Part shown: piece by piece, positions 9,222 to 19,005 of the stretch | Position numbering within the stretch: the stretch's first letter is position 1 | Layout of the letters: the number at the start of each line of letters is the position of its first letter | Assembly: GCF_023702715.1 (NCBI RefSeq) | Contig: NZ_CP098480.1 | Location: forward strand, 3,968,001 to 4,032,000 | Direction: 5' to 3' | From: Acinetobacter sp. C32I | Lineage (GTDB): Bacteria > Pseudomonadota > Gammaproteobacteria > Pseudomonadales > Moraxellaceae | DNA: 64,000 bases | The notes under the pieces: generated by a model | What the model saw: only the letters and a program-made list of their open reading frames with translations | What the model was told of the DNA's origin: nothing | The model's database searches: none | Translations under genes and position numbers: made by a program

Positions 9222-11117
9222 TTGAGCGATTACTTCAAGAATGCCGTATTGTGGCTCATCATACTCGGTGTTCTGATTTTGATTTTTAGCAACGTCAGTG
9301 ACCGCAATAAGCCTGCAGCGATGAAATATTCTGATTTCGTTGCAGCGGTGAATGCTGGGCAAATTAAACAAGTCACAATTGACGGTTTAAATATTAATGG
9401 TGAAAAAACCAATGGTTCTTCATTTGAGACGGTTCGTCCACAAGTCGAAGACACTGAGTTGCTACCAAGCTTAAATAAACAAAATGTAGTGGTTGAGGGC
9501 ACAGCGCCACAACGTCAAGGCATTTTGATGCAACTTCTCATTGCGAGTTTCCCAGTATTGCTCATCATCTTATTATTCATGTTCTTCATGCGTAATATGG
9601 GCGGTGGTGCTGGTGGCAAAAACGGTCCTATGAGTTTTGGTAAGTCAAAAGCAAAAATGTTATCTGAAGATCAAATCAAGTTAACATTTAGTGATGTTGC
9701 AGGCTGTGACGAAGCAAAACAAGAAGTGGTTGAAATCGTTGATTTCTTAAAAGACCCTGCCAAATTCAAACGCCTTGGTGCAACCATTCCACGTGGTGTA
9801 TTGATGGTTGGCCCTCCAGGTACAGGTAAAACATTATTGGCGAAAGCAATCGCGGGTGAAGCTAAAGTTCCATTCTTTAGTATCTCGGGTTCTGATTTCG
9901 TTGAAATGTTTGTCGGTGTTGGTGCTTCACGTGTCCGTGACATGTTTGAACAAGCAAAACGTCATGCGCCATGTATCATCTTTATTGATGAGATTGATGC
10001 AGTTGGTCGTCATCGTGGTTCTGGTACAGGGGGTGGTCATGATGAGCGTGAACAAACCTTGAACCAAATGCTTGTTGAAATGGACGGTTTTGAAGGCAAT
10101 GAAGGCGTTATCGTTATTGCTGCAACCAACCGTGTAGATGTATTGGATAAAGCCTTGCTTCGTCCAGGCCGTTTTGACCGTCAAGTGATGGTCGGTTTAC
10201 CTGACATCCGTGGTCGTGAGCAAATCTTGAATGTTCACTTGAAGAAATTACCTTCAGTGACAGGTGTGGATCTTAAAGTACTTGCACGTGGTACACCAGG
10301 CTTCTCTGGTGCGCAATTGGCAAACTTGGTCAACGAAGCTGCATTGTTTGCTGCTCGCCGTAATAAAAACACGGTGGATATGCATGACTTTGAAGATGCG
10401 AAAGACAAGATTTACATGGGCCCTGAACGTAAATCGATGGTGATTCGTGAAGAAGAACGTCGTGCAACGGCTTATCATGAAGCTGGCCATGCGATTGTTG
10501 CTGAAATTTTGCCAGGTACAGATCCTGTGCATAAAGTAACGATCATGCCACGTGGTTGGGCATTGGGTGTGACTTGGCAGTTGCCTGAGCAAGACCAGAC
10601 CAGCCATTATAAAGATAAGATGTTGAATGAACTTTCAATCTTGTTTGGTGGTCGTATTGCAGAAGAAGTGTTCATTAACCAAATGTCGACAGGTGCATCT
10701 AACGACTTTGAACGTGCAACCAAAATGGCGCGTGCAATGGTCACCAAATATGGTATGTCAGATCGCCTTGGTGTCATGGTGTATGAAGATGAAAACCAAA
10801 ATGGTTTCTTCGGTAATGTTGGCAGCCGTACGATTTCTGAAGCGACTCAGCAAAAGGTAGATGAAGAAGTTCGTCGTATCTTGGATGAACAGTACAAAGT
10901 TGCACGTGATATCTTGGAAAATAACAAAGATATCGCACATGCGATGGTAAAAGCCTTGATGGATTGGGAAACAATCGATCGTGACCAAATCCGTGACATC
11001 ATGGAAGGTCGTGAACCGCAACCACCTAAAGTTTATGTTGCTGATAATCCAGTGGCTGCATTTGAACCACCGAAAGATGGTCCATCAACGCCACCACCAT
11101 TACCAGCAATGGGCTAA
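9222..11117 (+). CDS. ftsH: ATP-dependent zinc metalloprotease FtsH, TTG start
   Basis: Membrane-bound AAA+ protease that degrades misfolded membrane proteins and regulators such as LpxC. Seen: two N-terminal membrane segments (about residues 8-24 and 103-123) around a periplasmic domain. The AAA+ module has Walker A GPPGTGKT (197-204), Walker [10 protein letters not shown] and second region of homology [19 protein letters not shown]. The zinc site is HEAGH with His419, Glu420 and His423. The C-terminal tail is Pro-rich and dispensable-looking. Length 631 aa is usual. The start is TTG at 9222, giving the standard [11 protein letters not shown]; no ATG precedes the first membrane helix. A clear terminator follows. 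Confidence 0.98.
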   Translation: MSDYFKNAVLWLIILGVLILIFSNVSDRNKPAAMKYSDFVAAVNAGQIKQVTIDGLNINGEKTNGSSFETVRPQVEDTELLPSLNKQNVVVEGTAPQRQGILMQLLIASFPVLLIILLFMFFMRNMGGGAGGKNGPMSFGKSKAKMLSEDQIKLTFSDVAGCDEAKQEVVEIVDFLKDPAKFKRLGATIPRGVLMVGPPGTGKTLLAKAIAGEAKVPFFSISGSDFVEMFVGVGASRVRDMFEQAKRHAPCIIFIDEIDAVGRHRGSGTGGGHDEREQTLNQMLVEMDGFEGNEGVIVIAATNRVDVLDKALLRPGRFDRQVMVGLPDIRGREQILNVHLKKLPSVTGVDLKVLARGTPGFSGAQLANLVNEAALFAARRNKNTVDMHDFEDAKDKIYMGPERKSMVIREEERRATAYHEAGHAIVAEILPGTDPVHKVTIMPRGWALGVTWQLPEQDQTSHYKDKMLNELSILFGGRIAEEVFINQMSTGASNDFERATKMARAMVTKYGMSDRLGVMVYEDENQNGFFGNVGSRTISEATQQKVDEEVRRILDEQYKVARDILENNKDIAHAMVKALMDWETIDRDQIRDIMEGREPQPPKVYVADNPVAAFEPPKDGPSTPPPLPAMG

Positions 11118-11130
11118 TTAAAGATAAAAT

Positions 11131-11158
11131 AAAAAGAGCGACTTCGGTCGCTCTTTTT
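11131..11158 (+). terminator. Intrinsic terminator of ftsH
   Basis: 12-bp stem (11131-11142, 11147-11158) closed by a stable TTCG tetraloop, with T run to 11160. Confidence 0.9.
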
Positions 11159-11250
11159 TTGTCTTGATTTTGGCCTAAACTGAAAATAAATCAGCTACGC
11201 AGCAAGCTCTGTCTTGTTAAAATAAGCCTATTCCAATATGGAGCGCTTTG

Positions 11251-12102
11251 ATGCAGTTGATGCCTTTATCACAATGTCAGTTACCGTGTGGCCGTTTTAG
11301 CTTAGACCTCTCCCAACCCCAAGTGATGGGGATTTTAAATGTCACGCCTGATTCATTTAGTGATGGTGGGCAACATCATCAAAAAGACCAAGCTATTCAA
11401 CATGCGTTGCAGATGATGCAAGATGGCGCCAGCATTATTGATATTGGTGGTGAGTCGACTCGTCCGAATGCTTCAGCAGTTGCATTGGAGGAAGAAATTC
11501 GTCGTGTGATTCCTGTGGTTGAAGCATTATCTAAATACGATGTGATTATCTCGATTGATACCAGTCAGCCTGAGGTGATGCGTGCCGCTGTACAAGCAGG
11601 GGCACATATCTGGAATGATGTCCGTGCATTGACTCGGCCTCAGGCCTTAGAAACGGCTGCAGAATTAAATATCCCTGTGGTACTCATGCACATGCGCGGT
11701 GAACCCACCAATATGAACCAGTTGGATCAATATCAGGATGTGACTGAAGAGGTAATTCAGGAGTTACAACAACGCTTAGATCAAGCGATTGCAGTTGGGG
11801 TGAGAAAAGAAAATATTATTATTGATCCTGGTTTTGGTTTTGCTAAAAATGCACAGCAAAACTTTCAATTACTGAATGAGTTCTGGAAACTCAATCGAAT
11901 GGGCTATCCGATCTTATCGGGCCTATCACGGAAACGTTTTATTGGTGAAGCCTTAGATGGTGTGCCTGCACAGGAACGTGCTGTAGGGAGCGTAATGGGA
12001 CATCTGCTGAGTATTCAGCAGGGGGCCAGTATTGTACGGGCGCATGATGTTAAAGCCACCAGCGATGCGATTAAAGTCTGGAACAGGATGCAAAATTATT
12101 AA
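11251..12102 (+). CDS. folP: Dihydropteroate synthase
   Basis: Condenses p-aminobenzoate with dihydropterin pyrophosphate to dihydropteroate in folate synthesis; it is the sulfonamide target. Seen: TIM-barrel signatures MGILNVTPDSFSDGG near residue 25, the DIGGESTRPNA motif, ISIDTSQPEV, and GLSRKRFIG with the conserved Lys and Arg. ATG 11251 is preferred over the TTG immediately before it because GGAG lies at 11240-11243 with a seven-base gap. The 283-aa length is typical. In many gamma-proteobacteria folP is followed by glmM. Here a SIMPL-domain gene follows instead. Confidence 0.96.
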   Translation: MQLMPLSQCQLPCGRFSLDLSQPQVMGILNVTPDSFSDGGQHHQKDQAIQHALQMMQDGASIIDIGGESTRPNASAVALEEEIRRVIPVVEALSKYDVIISIDTSQPEVMRAAVQAGAHIWNDVRALTRPQALETAAELNIPVVLMHMRGEPTNMNQLDQYQDVTEEVIQELQQRLDQAIAVGVRKENIIIDPGFGFAKNAQQNFQLLNEFWKLNRMGYPILSGLSRKRFIGEALDGVPAQERAVGSVMGHLLSIQQGASIVRAHDVKATSDAIKVWNRMQNY

Positions 12103-12112
12103 GCTTGTAAGC

Positions 12113-12140
12113 GTCAGTAGGGCCCAAGGGCTCTATTGAC
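12113..12140. terminator. Stem-loop after folP
   Basis: A 13-bp stem (two G-U pairs) with almost no loop lies just past folP. There is no T run, so it is either a weak or Rho-assisted 3' end or an RNA-stability hairpin. Confidence 0.5.
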
Positions 12141-12195
12141 TTGCTGAATCAGATTAAATATAACAAATGTAGAATGAAGATGAGTAATATTAAAA

Positions 12196-12954
12196 ATGGA
12201 AAATAAAACAATCACATATAAAAGTTTATGGGTGTTTGCCCTGATTCTGAGTCTTGGTTTCATTGTTTCTGCCGGTGTGATGGGTTATGCGCTTAAACAG
12301 TTTAATAGCACAAAAAATTCAATTACAGTCAAAGGCTTAGCTGAAAAGCCGATTCAAGCCGATTCTGCACGTTGGGAAATCAACTTACAAACCAACCACA
12401 CTTCTGACACGATCCCAGAAGCCTATCAATTACTTGATCAACAAATGAAAGCATTACAGGCGTTCTTTGTTGAACATGGCTTTAAAGCCGCAGATATGCA
12501 ACTCGGAAATAAACGTTCGGATTCTTATTATGAGGAAGTCGATACAGGTGAAGGGCGTACCAAGCGGGAATTTAAAGGCTATATTGCCTTGCAGTCTTTG
12601 GTGATCAGCAGTCGAAATATCAAGAAAATAGAACAGGCGGCAAAAGATGCTTATTTACTGGATGAAAAAGGCATTTCGATTGAACAAAAACCTGAATATC
12701 TGGTGTCGAATTTAGAAGAAATCAAAATGTCCTTGATTGCCAATGCCACCAAAAATGCCTATAGCCGAGCCAATGAGTTTGCCAAAGTCGGTGGGGTAAA
12801 GGTTGGGATGATGCGTTCAGCCAGTCAAGGCGCATTTTATATCCTACCTGAAAGTGGTTCTGATGATGACAGTGATTATGGGGGGGCTTATGACAAAGCC
12901 ACCATTAATAAAATTGCCCGTGTGGTGGTCACCATCAATTATGCGATTGAATAA
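12196..12954 (+). CDS. SIMPL (DUF541) domain protein, membrane-anchored
   Basis: A 252-aa protein with an uncleaved N-terminal helix (about residues 10-32) followed by a periplasmic SIMPL/DUF541 domain. The domain opens with the family pattern NSITVKGLAEKPIQADSARWEI and continues with VISSRNIKKIEQ and a C-terminal INKIARVVVTINYAIE strand. Members include E. coli YggE and Brucella BP26, linked to oxidative stress and channel-like oligomers, but no enzymatic activity is known. A low-complexity Ser/Asp patch (SGSDDDSDYGG) sits near the C-terminus. It is a single-gene unit between folP and the VWA lipoprotein and is followed by a terminator. Confidence 0.85.
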   Translation: MENKTITYKSLWVFALILSLGFIVSAGVMGYALKQFNSTKNSITVKGLAEKPIQADSARWEINLQTNHTSDTIPEAYQLLDQQMKALQAFFVEHGFKAADMQLGNKRSDSYYEEVDTGEGRTKREFKGYIALQSLVISSRNIKKIEQAAKDAYLLDEKGISIEQKPEYLVSNLEEIKMSLIANATKNAYSRANEFAKVGGVKVGMMRSASQGAFYILPESGSDDDSDYGGAYDKATINKIARVVVTINYAIE

Positions 12955-13004
12955 CGTTTAAGGCTTGAATTAAACCAAGCTCCTCTAAATTAAATAGATC
13001 GAAG

Positions 13005-13035
13005 GAAAGATACATACAAATACCATGTATCTTTC
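13005..13035 (+). terminator. Intrinsic terminator of the SIMPL gene
   Basis: 11-bp perfect stem (13005-13015, 13025-13035), nine-base loop, then a run of seven T. Confidence 0.85.
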
Positions 13036-13104
13036 TTTTTTTGCATACAATCTTTGAATATCACCTTCATTTGAAAAGACAAAATAGAATTTAGGAATTT
13101 AAGC

Positions 13105-14745
13105 ATGCACCAATCCACAAAAATATTAACACTGAGTTTGCTCAGCTGCATGATCATGGCTTGTAGTAGTCCTATCAAACACAATGACCAAGTGATGATT
13201 GAAACAACGATGCCTGTATCACCGTCACCGATTACCCAGTCAAATCAAGGCTTGGCTCAGACGCGTAAAATGATTGCACCAGCATCTTATATTGCAGTGA
13301 TGCCAACGATGGAGAGACCACGGTTAGAGCAGAATACTGAAAAATACCAAAAAAATGAGGTCAATCCGGTTCATCGTGTTGCGGATCAAGCTGTTTCAAC
13401 TTTTAGTATAGATGTGGATACGGGTAGTTATACCAATACCCGCCGTTTTTTGAATGATGGTCGTTTGCCGCCTGTTGATGCGGTTCGTGCTGAGGAAATG
13501 ATCAATTATTTTGATTATCAATATCCACAACCCAATAGCGTTCATCCATTTTCTGTCACCACAGAAACTGTAGATTCTCCTTGGAAGGAAAATGCCAAGC
13601 TGATTAAGATTGGTATTCAGGCTAAAGATCTCAACACTAAACAATTACCTCCAGCCAATCTGGTATTTTTGGTGGATGTCTCAGGGAGTATGGATGCGCC
13701 TGATAAATTACCTTTAGTCAAACAAACCTTGCGTTTACTTACCGAGCAATTACGTCCTCAAGACAAAGTCACCATTATCACTTATGCCAGTGGTGAAAAA
13801 TTGGTTTTAGAGCCAACGTCTGGAAATGAGAAAGACAAGATTTTAGCCGTGATTAATGCTTTGCAGGCAAGCGGGGCAACTGCAGGTGAACAAGCGATTC
13901 AACTGGCCTATAAACAAGCTGAAAAAGCTTTGGTAAAAAACGGCATTAACCGAATTTTATTGGCAACAGATGGTGACTTTAATGTGGGCATCACCGACTT
14001 CAATACCTTAAAAGGCATGGTAGCGGAGAAACGAAAAAGCGGAATCTCATTAACGACTTTAGGTTTTGGTACAGGCAACTACAATGAGCAGTTGATGGAG
14101 CAACTGGCAGATGCTGGGGATGGAAACTACAGCTATATCGATAATAAAAATGAAGCGAAAAAAGTAGTACAGCGTCAGCTTTCCTCGACATTGGCAACCG
14201 TTGCTCAGGATGTCAAAATTCAGGTGGAATTTAACCCAGCCACGGTGAAAGAATATCGCTTAGTCGGTTATGAAAATCGGATGCTAAAGCAGGAAGATTT
14301 CAATAATGATAAAGTTGATGCTGGCGATATTGGTGCAGGGCATAATGTCACAGCAATTTATGAAATCATTCTAGTTGGTCAGCAAGGTTGGCTCAATGAT
14401 TCGCGCTATCAGGAATCAGCAAAAACAGATACAGCGAAAAAGTCTGAATATGCCTTTATCAACCTGCGCTATAAATTACCAAACCAAGAGAAAAGTATTT
14501 TGCTCAATCAAGCCGTCAAGGCTGAAAGTAAAACCCTTGCACACGCCAATAACGATACCCGTTTTGCGATTGCAGTGGCTTCCTATGCGCAGCAACTAAA
14601 AGGTGGGCAATATAACGGTGCAATGGGCTGGGATCAAATTATTCAGTTGGCACAACAATCTGCCAAACCTGATCCCTATCAAATGCGTGAGGAGTTTGTC
14701 GAACTTGCGAAGATTGCCAAAAGCTTGAGCGCGAAAAAAGATTAA
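13105..14745 (+). CDS. VWA-domain lipoprotein (YfbK-like)
   Basis: A 546-aa predicted lipoprotein. Residues 1-20 form a lipoprotein signal with the lipobox ending at Cys20 (MIMAC). Next comes the N-terminal vWF-associated region containing STFSIDVDTGSYTNTRRFLN and PPVDAVRAEEMINYFDY. A von Willebrand A domain follows with the MIDAS motif DVSGSMD (residues 191-197), then a C-terminal DUF3520-type domain. This architecture matches E. coli YfbK and relatives, whose function is not established. The MIDAS implies metal-dependent binding of a partner protein. Ser/Thr/Pro-rich linker sequence after the lipobox would hold the domain away from the membrane. It is transcribed alone. Confidence 0.88.
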   Translation: MHQSTKILTLSLLSCMIMACSSPIKHNDQVMIETTMPVSPSPITQSNQGLAQTRKMIAPASYIAVMPTMERPRLEQNTEKYQKNEVNPVHRVADQAVSTFSIDVDTGSYTNTRRFLNDGRLPPVDAVRAEEMINYFDYQYPQPNSVHPFSVTTETVDSPWKENAKLIKIGIQAKDLNTKQLPPANLVFLVDVSGSMDAPDKLPLVKQTLRLLTEQLRPQDKVTIITYASGEKLVLEPTSGNEKDKILAVINALQASGATAGEQAIQLAYKQAEKALVKNGINRILLATDGDFNVGITDFNTLKGMVAEKRKSGISLTTLGFGTGNYNEQLMEQLADAGDGNYSYIDNKNEAKKVVQRQLSSTLATVAQDVKIQVEFNPATVKEYRLVGYENRMLKQEDFNNDKVDAGDIGAGHNVTAIYEIILVGQQGWLNDSRYQESAKTDTAKKSEYAFINLRYKLPNQEKSILLNQAVKAESKTLAHANNDTRFAIAVASYAQQLKGGQYNGAMGWDQIIQLAQQSAKPDPYQMREEFVELAKIAKSLSAKKD

Positions 14746-14831
14746 GCTGTGTTTTTAAAAAAGCGGTCGGAAATGTTAAATGACTGGCCGTGAATAATAT
14801 TGATGATTAACAATACAGAAATGATACCAAT

Positions 14832-15740
14832 ATGAAGACCCCTCTGATTAGATCAAGCAAGTTAAGTGAGCTGAATGGTTGCAATGTGTGGTTAAAAATG
14901 GAGTCTGCTCAGCCTACGGGTTCTTTTAAGCAGCGTAGTATTGGCAATGCTTGCCTAAACTATGTTGAAAAAGGTGCAAGGAAATTTGTGAGTTCTTCTG
15001 GTGGTAATGCTGGAATTTCTGTTGCATATATGGGGAAGCGGTTAGGGGTAGCTGTGACGGTCGTTGTCCCTAAAACAACGTCACAGAAAGCAATTGATTT
15101 AATGCAGCAAGAACGTGCTGAAGTGATTGTGCATGGCGACTCTTGGATTGAAGCCAATGAACTTGCGCTTTCTTTTGTGAATGAGAATGCTGTTTATATT
15201 CATCCTTTTGATGACCAATATTTGTGGGATGGCGTTGCCTGTATTATCGATGAAGTGATTGCCGAAGGGGTACGTCCTTCAGCAGTAGTTTTATCGGTTG
15301 GTGGGGGGAGTTTACTATCTGGTATAGCTCAAGGATTAGAAATGCATCATCTGGATATTCCTATTTATGCAATCGAAACTGAAGGTACAGCTTCTTTAAA
15401 TACCTCAATACAACTCGGGCAGCATATTAGCCTAGACCATGTCACGGGCATTGCAACCACACTTGCAGCAAAACGGGTCTGTGAGCAAGCATTTAAGATC
15501 GCTCAACAGCCAAAGGTTCAGACAATAACGGTTGCTGATCAAGATACAGTAAGCGCCTGTTTAAAATTTTTAGATGATCACCGGACCTTGGTCGAACCTG
15601 CGTGTGGTGCAAGCTTGTCCATTTTATATGATCAAAAAGTTAACTTTAGTCCATCTGACGATGTACTGGTGATTGTTTGTGGTGGTGCATCGATCACTTT
15701 TGAGCAGCTTGCAAAATATGCGCAACAATTTGTCATGTAA
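14832..15740 (+). CDS. PLP-dependent L-serine/threonine dehydratase
   Basis: Fold-type II PLP enzyme predicted to deaminate L-serine and/or L-threonine to the 2-oxo acid and ammonia. Seen: Lys33 in QPTGSFKQR (Schiff base), SSGGNAG (55-61) for substrate carboxylate, and SVGGGSLLSG (155-164) binding the PLP phosphate. The 302-aa length lacks any C-terminal ACT regulatory domain, so this resembles catabolic serine dehydratases rather than biosynthetic IlvA. ATG 14832 is the first residue of the fold (MKTPLIRSS), which matches family starts. It is followed by a terminator and has no operon partner. Substrate preference cannot be decided from sequence. Confidence 0.82.
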   Translation: MKTPLIRSSKLSELNGCNVWLKMESAQPTGSFKQRSIGNACLNYVEKGARKFVSSSGGNAGISVAYMGKRLGVAVTVVVPKTTSQKAIDLMQQERAEVIVHGDSWIEANELALSFVNENAVYIHPFDDQYLWDGVACIIDEVIAEGVRPSAVVLSVGGGSLLSGIAQGLEMHHLDIPIYAIETEGTASLNTSIQLGQHISLDHVTGIATTLAAKRVCEQAFKIAQQPKVQTITVADQDTVSACLKFLDDHRTLVEPACGASLSILYDQKVNFSPSDDVLVIVCGGASITFEQLAKYAQQFVM

Positions 15741-15830
15741 ATATGGATTTGAAGGTAGTTTTTCTTTGCAAATTGTCTTTCGCTCGAGGTGAAAGGGTAC
15801 GGTTTGGCAAAGTTGATTATCTTCCACTTT

Positions 15831-15858
15831 AAAAAGTGGTTAGAAAAACCGCTTTTTT
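15831..15858 (+). terminator. Intrinsic terminator
   Basis: AAAAAGTGGTT pairs with AACCGCTTTTT (one G-U) around a five-base loop, about 90 bp downstream of the dehydratase. Confidence 0.75.
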
Positions 15859-15900
15859 TATGGCTAAATATCGTGATTTCGGTGAGATTATGTTATAAGC

Positions 15901-16242
15901 ATGGCGTTTTATTGCATATTATTTTTTATGTTTGAAAATTTACTCCTCCCGATGTTTGACGATGAATATTATCCCGATATTCTCGTTGCTGAAGTGAAGC
16001 AGCATATCCAGCAGTTTTCCAAAAAGGTCAACCGTACCGATCTATCTGAGACCGAAATCTATCGTTATGCACATCAGACCCTGATTGAAATTAACGAAAT
16101 GAAACCGCAGTTTGAAGATTTGGAATCAAGTTTAGATGATACCGCTGCAGATTATATTGCTGAAGCCATGATGATGGTGGTGCAAGATGTGGGTTATCTA
16201 GACATTGAAATGGAAGAATTGATTGCCAATCGAGAGTGGTAA
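15901..16242 (+). CDS. DUF5713-like small protein
   Basis: A 113-aa acidic protein (104 aa if started at ATG 15928). The core DDEYYPDILVAEVKQHI, an alternating helical middle, and the terminal IEMEELIANREW resemble DUF5713 proteins, which end in a similar EELIA.R.W motif. No ribosome-binding site separates the candidate starts at 15901, 15928 and 15952. MFENLLLPMFDDEYYP (15928) is closest to relatives as I remember them, so the true start is uncertain. It is cytosolic and of unknown function. A stem-loop overlaps the stop codon and serves as a terminator. Confidence 0.6.
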   Translation: MAFYCILFFMFENLLLPMFDDEYYPDILVAEVKQHIQQFSKKVNRTDLSETEIYRYAHQTLIEINEMKPQFEDLESSLDDTAADYIAEAMMMVVQDVGYLDIEMEELIANREW

Positions 16243-16254
16243 ATTTCACTCTCG
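16231..16254. terminator. Terminator overlapping the stop of the DUF5713-like gene
   Basis: CGAGAGTG/CACTCTCG stem (16231-16238, 16247-16254), followed by TTGGTTTTTTAT. It also lies 20 bp from the end of the converging hydrolase gene. Confidence 0.7.
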
Positions 16255-16274
16255 TTGGTTTTTTATAATAACAA

Positions 16275-17876
16275 CTAATTCGCAGCTGCTACCTGCCAAA
16301 GTTTTGGTAACACAATTTGCCCTGAGATCCATGCTTCAATTTTGGGCTGTTGTATTTTTTGATAATACAGACTTTCGCTATTGATCAATAAGCCTAGCGT
16401 ATCTCCCTGATTGAGTTGTCCATACACACTCGGTAATTCGATGCTTGGTGTTTTGCTATTCTGAGCCGTTAAACCTAATCGAATCTGATCATAGCTTGCT
16501 TTCTTGGCTGGATTAAATGGGGCCGTTTGATCATTTAAAACGGTATATTTTCCTGTGATCTTTGATTTAATTGCCATTGAGATAAACAAGGTCGCATCTG
16601 CATATTCATGGGTCGTTTCCATATTTAAACTCAGTAGCGCTGAACCTGTGATTGAGGTGGGTTGCAGAGCAGTATGGATCGGGATAAAAACGGCTTGGGT
16701 CGCAGTCGGTGCGATCCATGTTTTTTTCAGATCGTAGCTGGTTACAGGTTTAAGATCGGCAAAATGATTGACAGGGCTTTGATCGACGCATAACTCAGGT
16801 AATGATTCGGCAGGTGGTTGATCTTTTAGCTTCTGGTTAAACCAAGTCAAAATGGTTTTTTGTAGATTGTACTGCTGTTGATTGCCACAGCGAACCGATT
16901 TGCCAATATACCAAAAAGGGGTACTGCCTAAGGGAGAGTGCTGGGTAAAGGGTTGTAAATGGCCGCCTTGGACCCCGATCAAATGCACTTCATGTTGCGC
17001 CTGTTGGATACATTGTGCTGCTTTAATCCCTTCATTAAAAGGGAAGAGTACATCTCTGAAACCTTGAATAATCAAGGCATCTGCCTGAGGGACTTGGTTG
17101 TGACTGCAGAACCAGCTGGCTTGATGGGTCTTGAGAAAATCATAAGTCGATTGCTTTAATTGACCTTGCTGCGTATCCAGATACGCCCGTTTCAGTTCAG
17201 GGTCAAATTTATTCCAATTCCACCAGTCACCAATCAGATTGAGAAAACCAATCCAGTTACTTTTAGGTACGCCATTGGGGGCGAGGCTATGCACAATGTC
17301 ATACCACGTGGTAATGGGAACAATGGCCTGTAAACGTGGATCTAAAGCGGAAGCAAGATACTGCACACCACCGGCATAGGACTCGCCAATCATACCGGTA
17401 CGAACGCCGTTTTGATTCTTGGCCAGTTGTGGCAGGTTCCTTTCTGCCCAGTTCATAATGGTGATGACATCTTGCGCTTCTTTTTTTGGATCAGTCAGAC
17501 GAATTTTACCCTGACTGTCTCCATGCCCACGTTGGTCATAGCTAATCACCCAATAACCATTCTGCCAAGCGGTTTTTGCCACTTGTCCTGTTGGTAAAAG
17601 AAAGCCATATAAACTGAGTTCAGGCCGTTTCATTCGAGATAGACCAAAGCCATGGGTATGTAAGAGTAAAGGGGCGGTTTGATCCGATGTTAAATGCGGT
17701 TGATACACAGTAAATGCGAGTACTGTGCCATCAGCTGCAGTGGTTTTGGCTTGATAATAGCGCTGTTTGAGTTCCGCTGTTTTAAGCGTTATTGAATTGG
17801 GCTGTGTCGTCGCATGTACACAACCCTGTAATACGAATATCAGACTACAGCAAAGCCATAAAACGTAAGAACGCAT
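16275..17876 (-). CDS. CocE/NonD-family alpha/beta hydrolase, lipoprotein
   Basis: A 533-aa secreted hydrolase. The N-terminus is a lipoprotein signal with lipobox LQGC (Cys19). Next is an X-Pro dipeptidyl-peptidase-type (S15) alpha/beta hydrolase domain. It contains HTHGFG, the YDQRGHGDSQG strand-loop, and nucleophile elbow GESYAGG with Ser166. Asp and His of the triad fall in the IQGFRDVLFPFNEG and GVQGGHLQPF segments. The C-terminal 180 residues look like the jelly-roll domain of CocE/NonD enzymes. Substrate (ester, amide or dipeptide) cannot be read from sequence. It is oriented with, but 123 bp from, the EamA transporter and is probably a separate unit. Confidence 0.85.
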   Translation of the reverse strand: MRSYVLWLCCSLIFVLQGCVHATTQPNSITLKTAELKQRYYQAKTTAADGTVLAFTVYQPHLTSDQTAPLLLHTHGFGLSRMKRPELSLYGFLLPTGQVAKTAWQNGYWVISYDQRGHGDSQGKIRLTDPKKEAQDVITIMNWAERNLPQLAKNQNGVRTGMIGESYAGGVQYLASALDPRLQAIVPITTWYDIVHSLAPNGVPKSNWIGFLNLIGDWWNWNKFDPELKRAYLDTQQGQLKQSTYDFLKTHQASWFCSHNQVPQADALIIQGFRDVLFPFNEGIKAAQCIQQAQHEVHLIGVQGGHLQPFTQHSPLGSTPFWYIGKSVRCGNQQQYNLQKTILTWFNQKLKDQPPAESLPELCVDQSPVNHFADLKPVTSYDLKKTWIAPTATQAVFIPIHTALQPTSITGSALLSLNMETTHEYADATLFISMAIKSKITGKYTVLNDQTAPFNPAKKASYDQIRLGLTAQNSKTPSIELPSVYGQLNQGDTLGLLINSESLYYQKIQQPKIEAWISGQIVLPKLWQVAAAN

Positions 17877-17962
17877 CGATTATTTCATCCTTGAACAAAT
17901 CTTTGAGATATCACGCAGAGCGTTAGTACAGTGTACTTGAGCAGATCAATAGATACTATCAT

Positions 17963-17989
17963 GGATCGGAGGTGTTACCTGACCGATCC
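17963..17989. terminator. Nested stem-loop between the EamA and CocE/NonD genes
   Basis: GGATCGG/CCGATCC outer stem encloses AGGT-GTT-ACCT. It lies 11 bp past the EamA stop on the minus strand. It is compact and stable but lacks a T run, so termination strength is uncertain. Confidence 0.5.
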
Positions 17990-17999
17990 GTTTGCATAT

Positions 18000-18950
18000 T
18001 TATTGTGGGCGTGGTCGATTGCGATAGGCATAAAGAAAGAGACCGAAACACAGCAACATTAGACCCATGATCAGATGTGAACTGAGAGGCTCATGGTTGA
18101 ACAAAAAGCCCCAACAAGTCGCAAACACAGGCGTCAGAATGGTAATTAGCATCACTGTAGTCGGGTTGAGTTTCTGAATTAAATGAAAGTAAAAAATCAT
18201 GGCCAGCACAGAAGAAAATAAGGCGCTATACAGCAGGGCCAAACTGGTTTGTAGACTAGGGAACTGCGTTGGTGCCTCAGCGAGAAAAAAAGGCAGTAAA
18301 CACAGATAGCCAAACCATGAAACCAAAGTTGAACCTGTAGTTTGGACAATAGGGTGAATCTCGGCGCCAACTTTGGCAACACTAAACATTGAAAGTACAT
18401 AGAGTAGAACTGCAATGATTTCATATAACACCCCGACCAAATCCAGCTGAATATGGTCAGCACCAATACCGAGTGTCAGAGACAAGCCAAAAATTGCCAG
18501 TGAGAGTCCGTACCATTGACGTTTTAAAAAATGTTCGCGTTTTAGAATAAACACGGCAATCAAACCTGACCAGAGCGGTGCCGTACCATAAATAATCGAA
18601 ATCATACCCGATGAAACACGGGTTGCGCCCATATAGCAGAAGGTCATAGAGCCAAATAAGCCAACCGCACCTGCGCTATAACTGATCAAAGCCTGAGGCG
18701 TCAAAATAAGTTTTTGTCGAAAATAAAACAGGCAAATCCATGCCAAAGGAATGGCGATACTAAAGCGGAAAAACAGTCCCCAAGCCCAATGAATTTCGTG
18801 CACAGTCAAAACTGCGGCCAAAGGTGTGAATGACCAAATCAGCACGACTGCAATAAATTGACCGACTGTGGCAAGGCGAGGGGAAACGAGGGCCACAGCC
18901 GGTTGCATCTGTGTGCTGGATATAAAATTCTTTTCGGGTAACTGGCTCAT
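18000..18950 (-). CDS. EamA/DMT-family transporter
   Basis: A 316-aa inner-membrane protein with about ten hydrophobic helices arranged as two EamA repeats (first about residues 28-160, second about 170-305). Family features include FRFSIAIPLAWICL in helix 3, and the repeat-end segments with GTAPLWSGLIAV and TPVFATCWGFLFNHEP. DMT members export amino acids, metabolites or drugs; substrate is not predictable here. The 5' side is unusual. A hairpin with a T tail (19006-19028, minus strand) and a 43-codon ORF precede it, 56 bp before the start, which is the layout of an attenuated leader. Confidence 0.85.
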   Translation of the reverse strand: MSQLPEKNFISSTQMQPAVALVSPRLATVGQFIAVVLIWSFTPLAAVLTVHEIHWAWGLFFRFSIAIPLAWICLFYFRQKLILTPQALISYSAGAVGLFGSMTFCYMGATRVSSGMISIIYGTAPLWSGLIAVFILKREHFLKRQWYGLSLAIFGLSLTLGIGADHIQLDLVGVLYEIIAVLLYVLSMFSVAKVGAEIHPIVQTTGSTLVSWFGYLCLLPFFLAEAPTQFPSLQTSLALLYSALFSSVLAMIFYFHLIQKLNPTTVMLITILTPVFATCWGFLFNHEPLSSHLIMGLMLLCFGLFLYAYRNRPRPQ

Positions 18951-19005
18951 GTTGAGACTCCTGTTATAAAAACGCTAGATGGGGTTAAAAATTTAGGCAA
19001 CAAAA

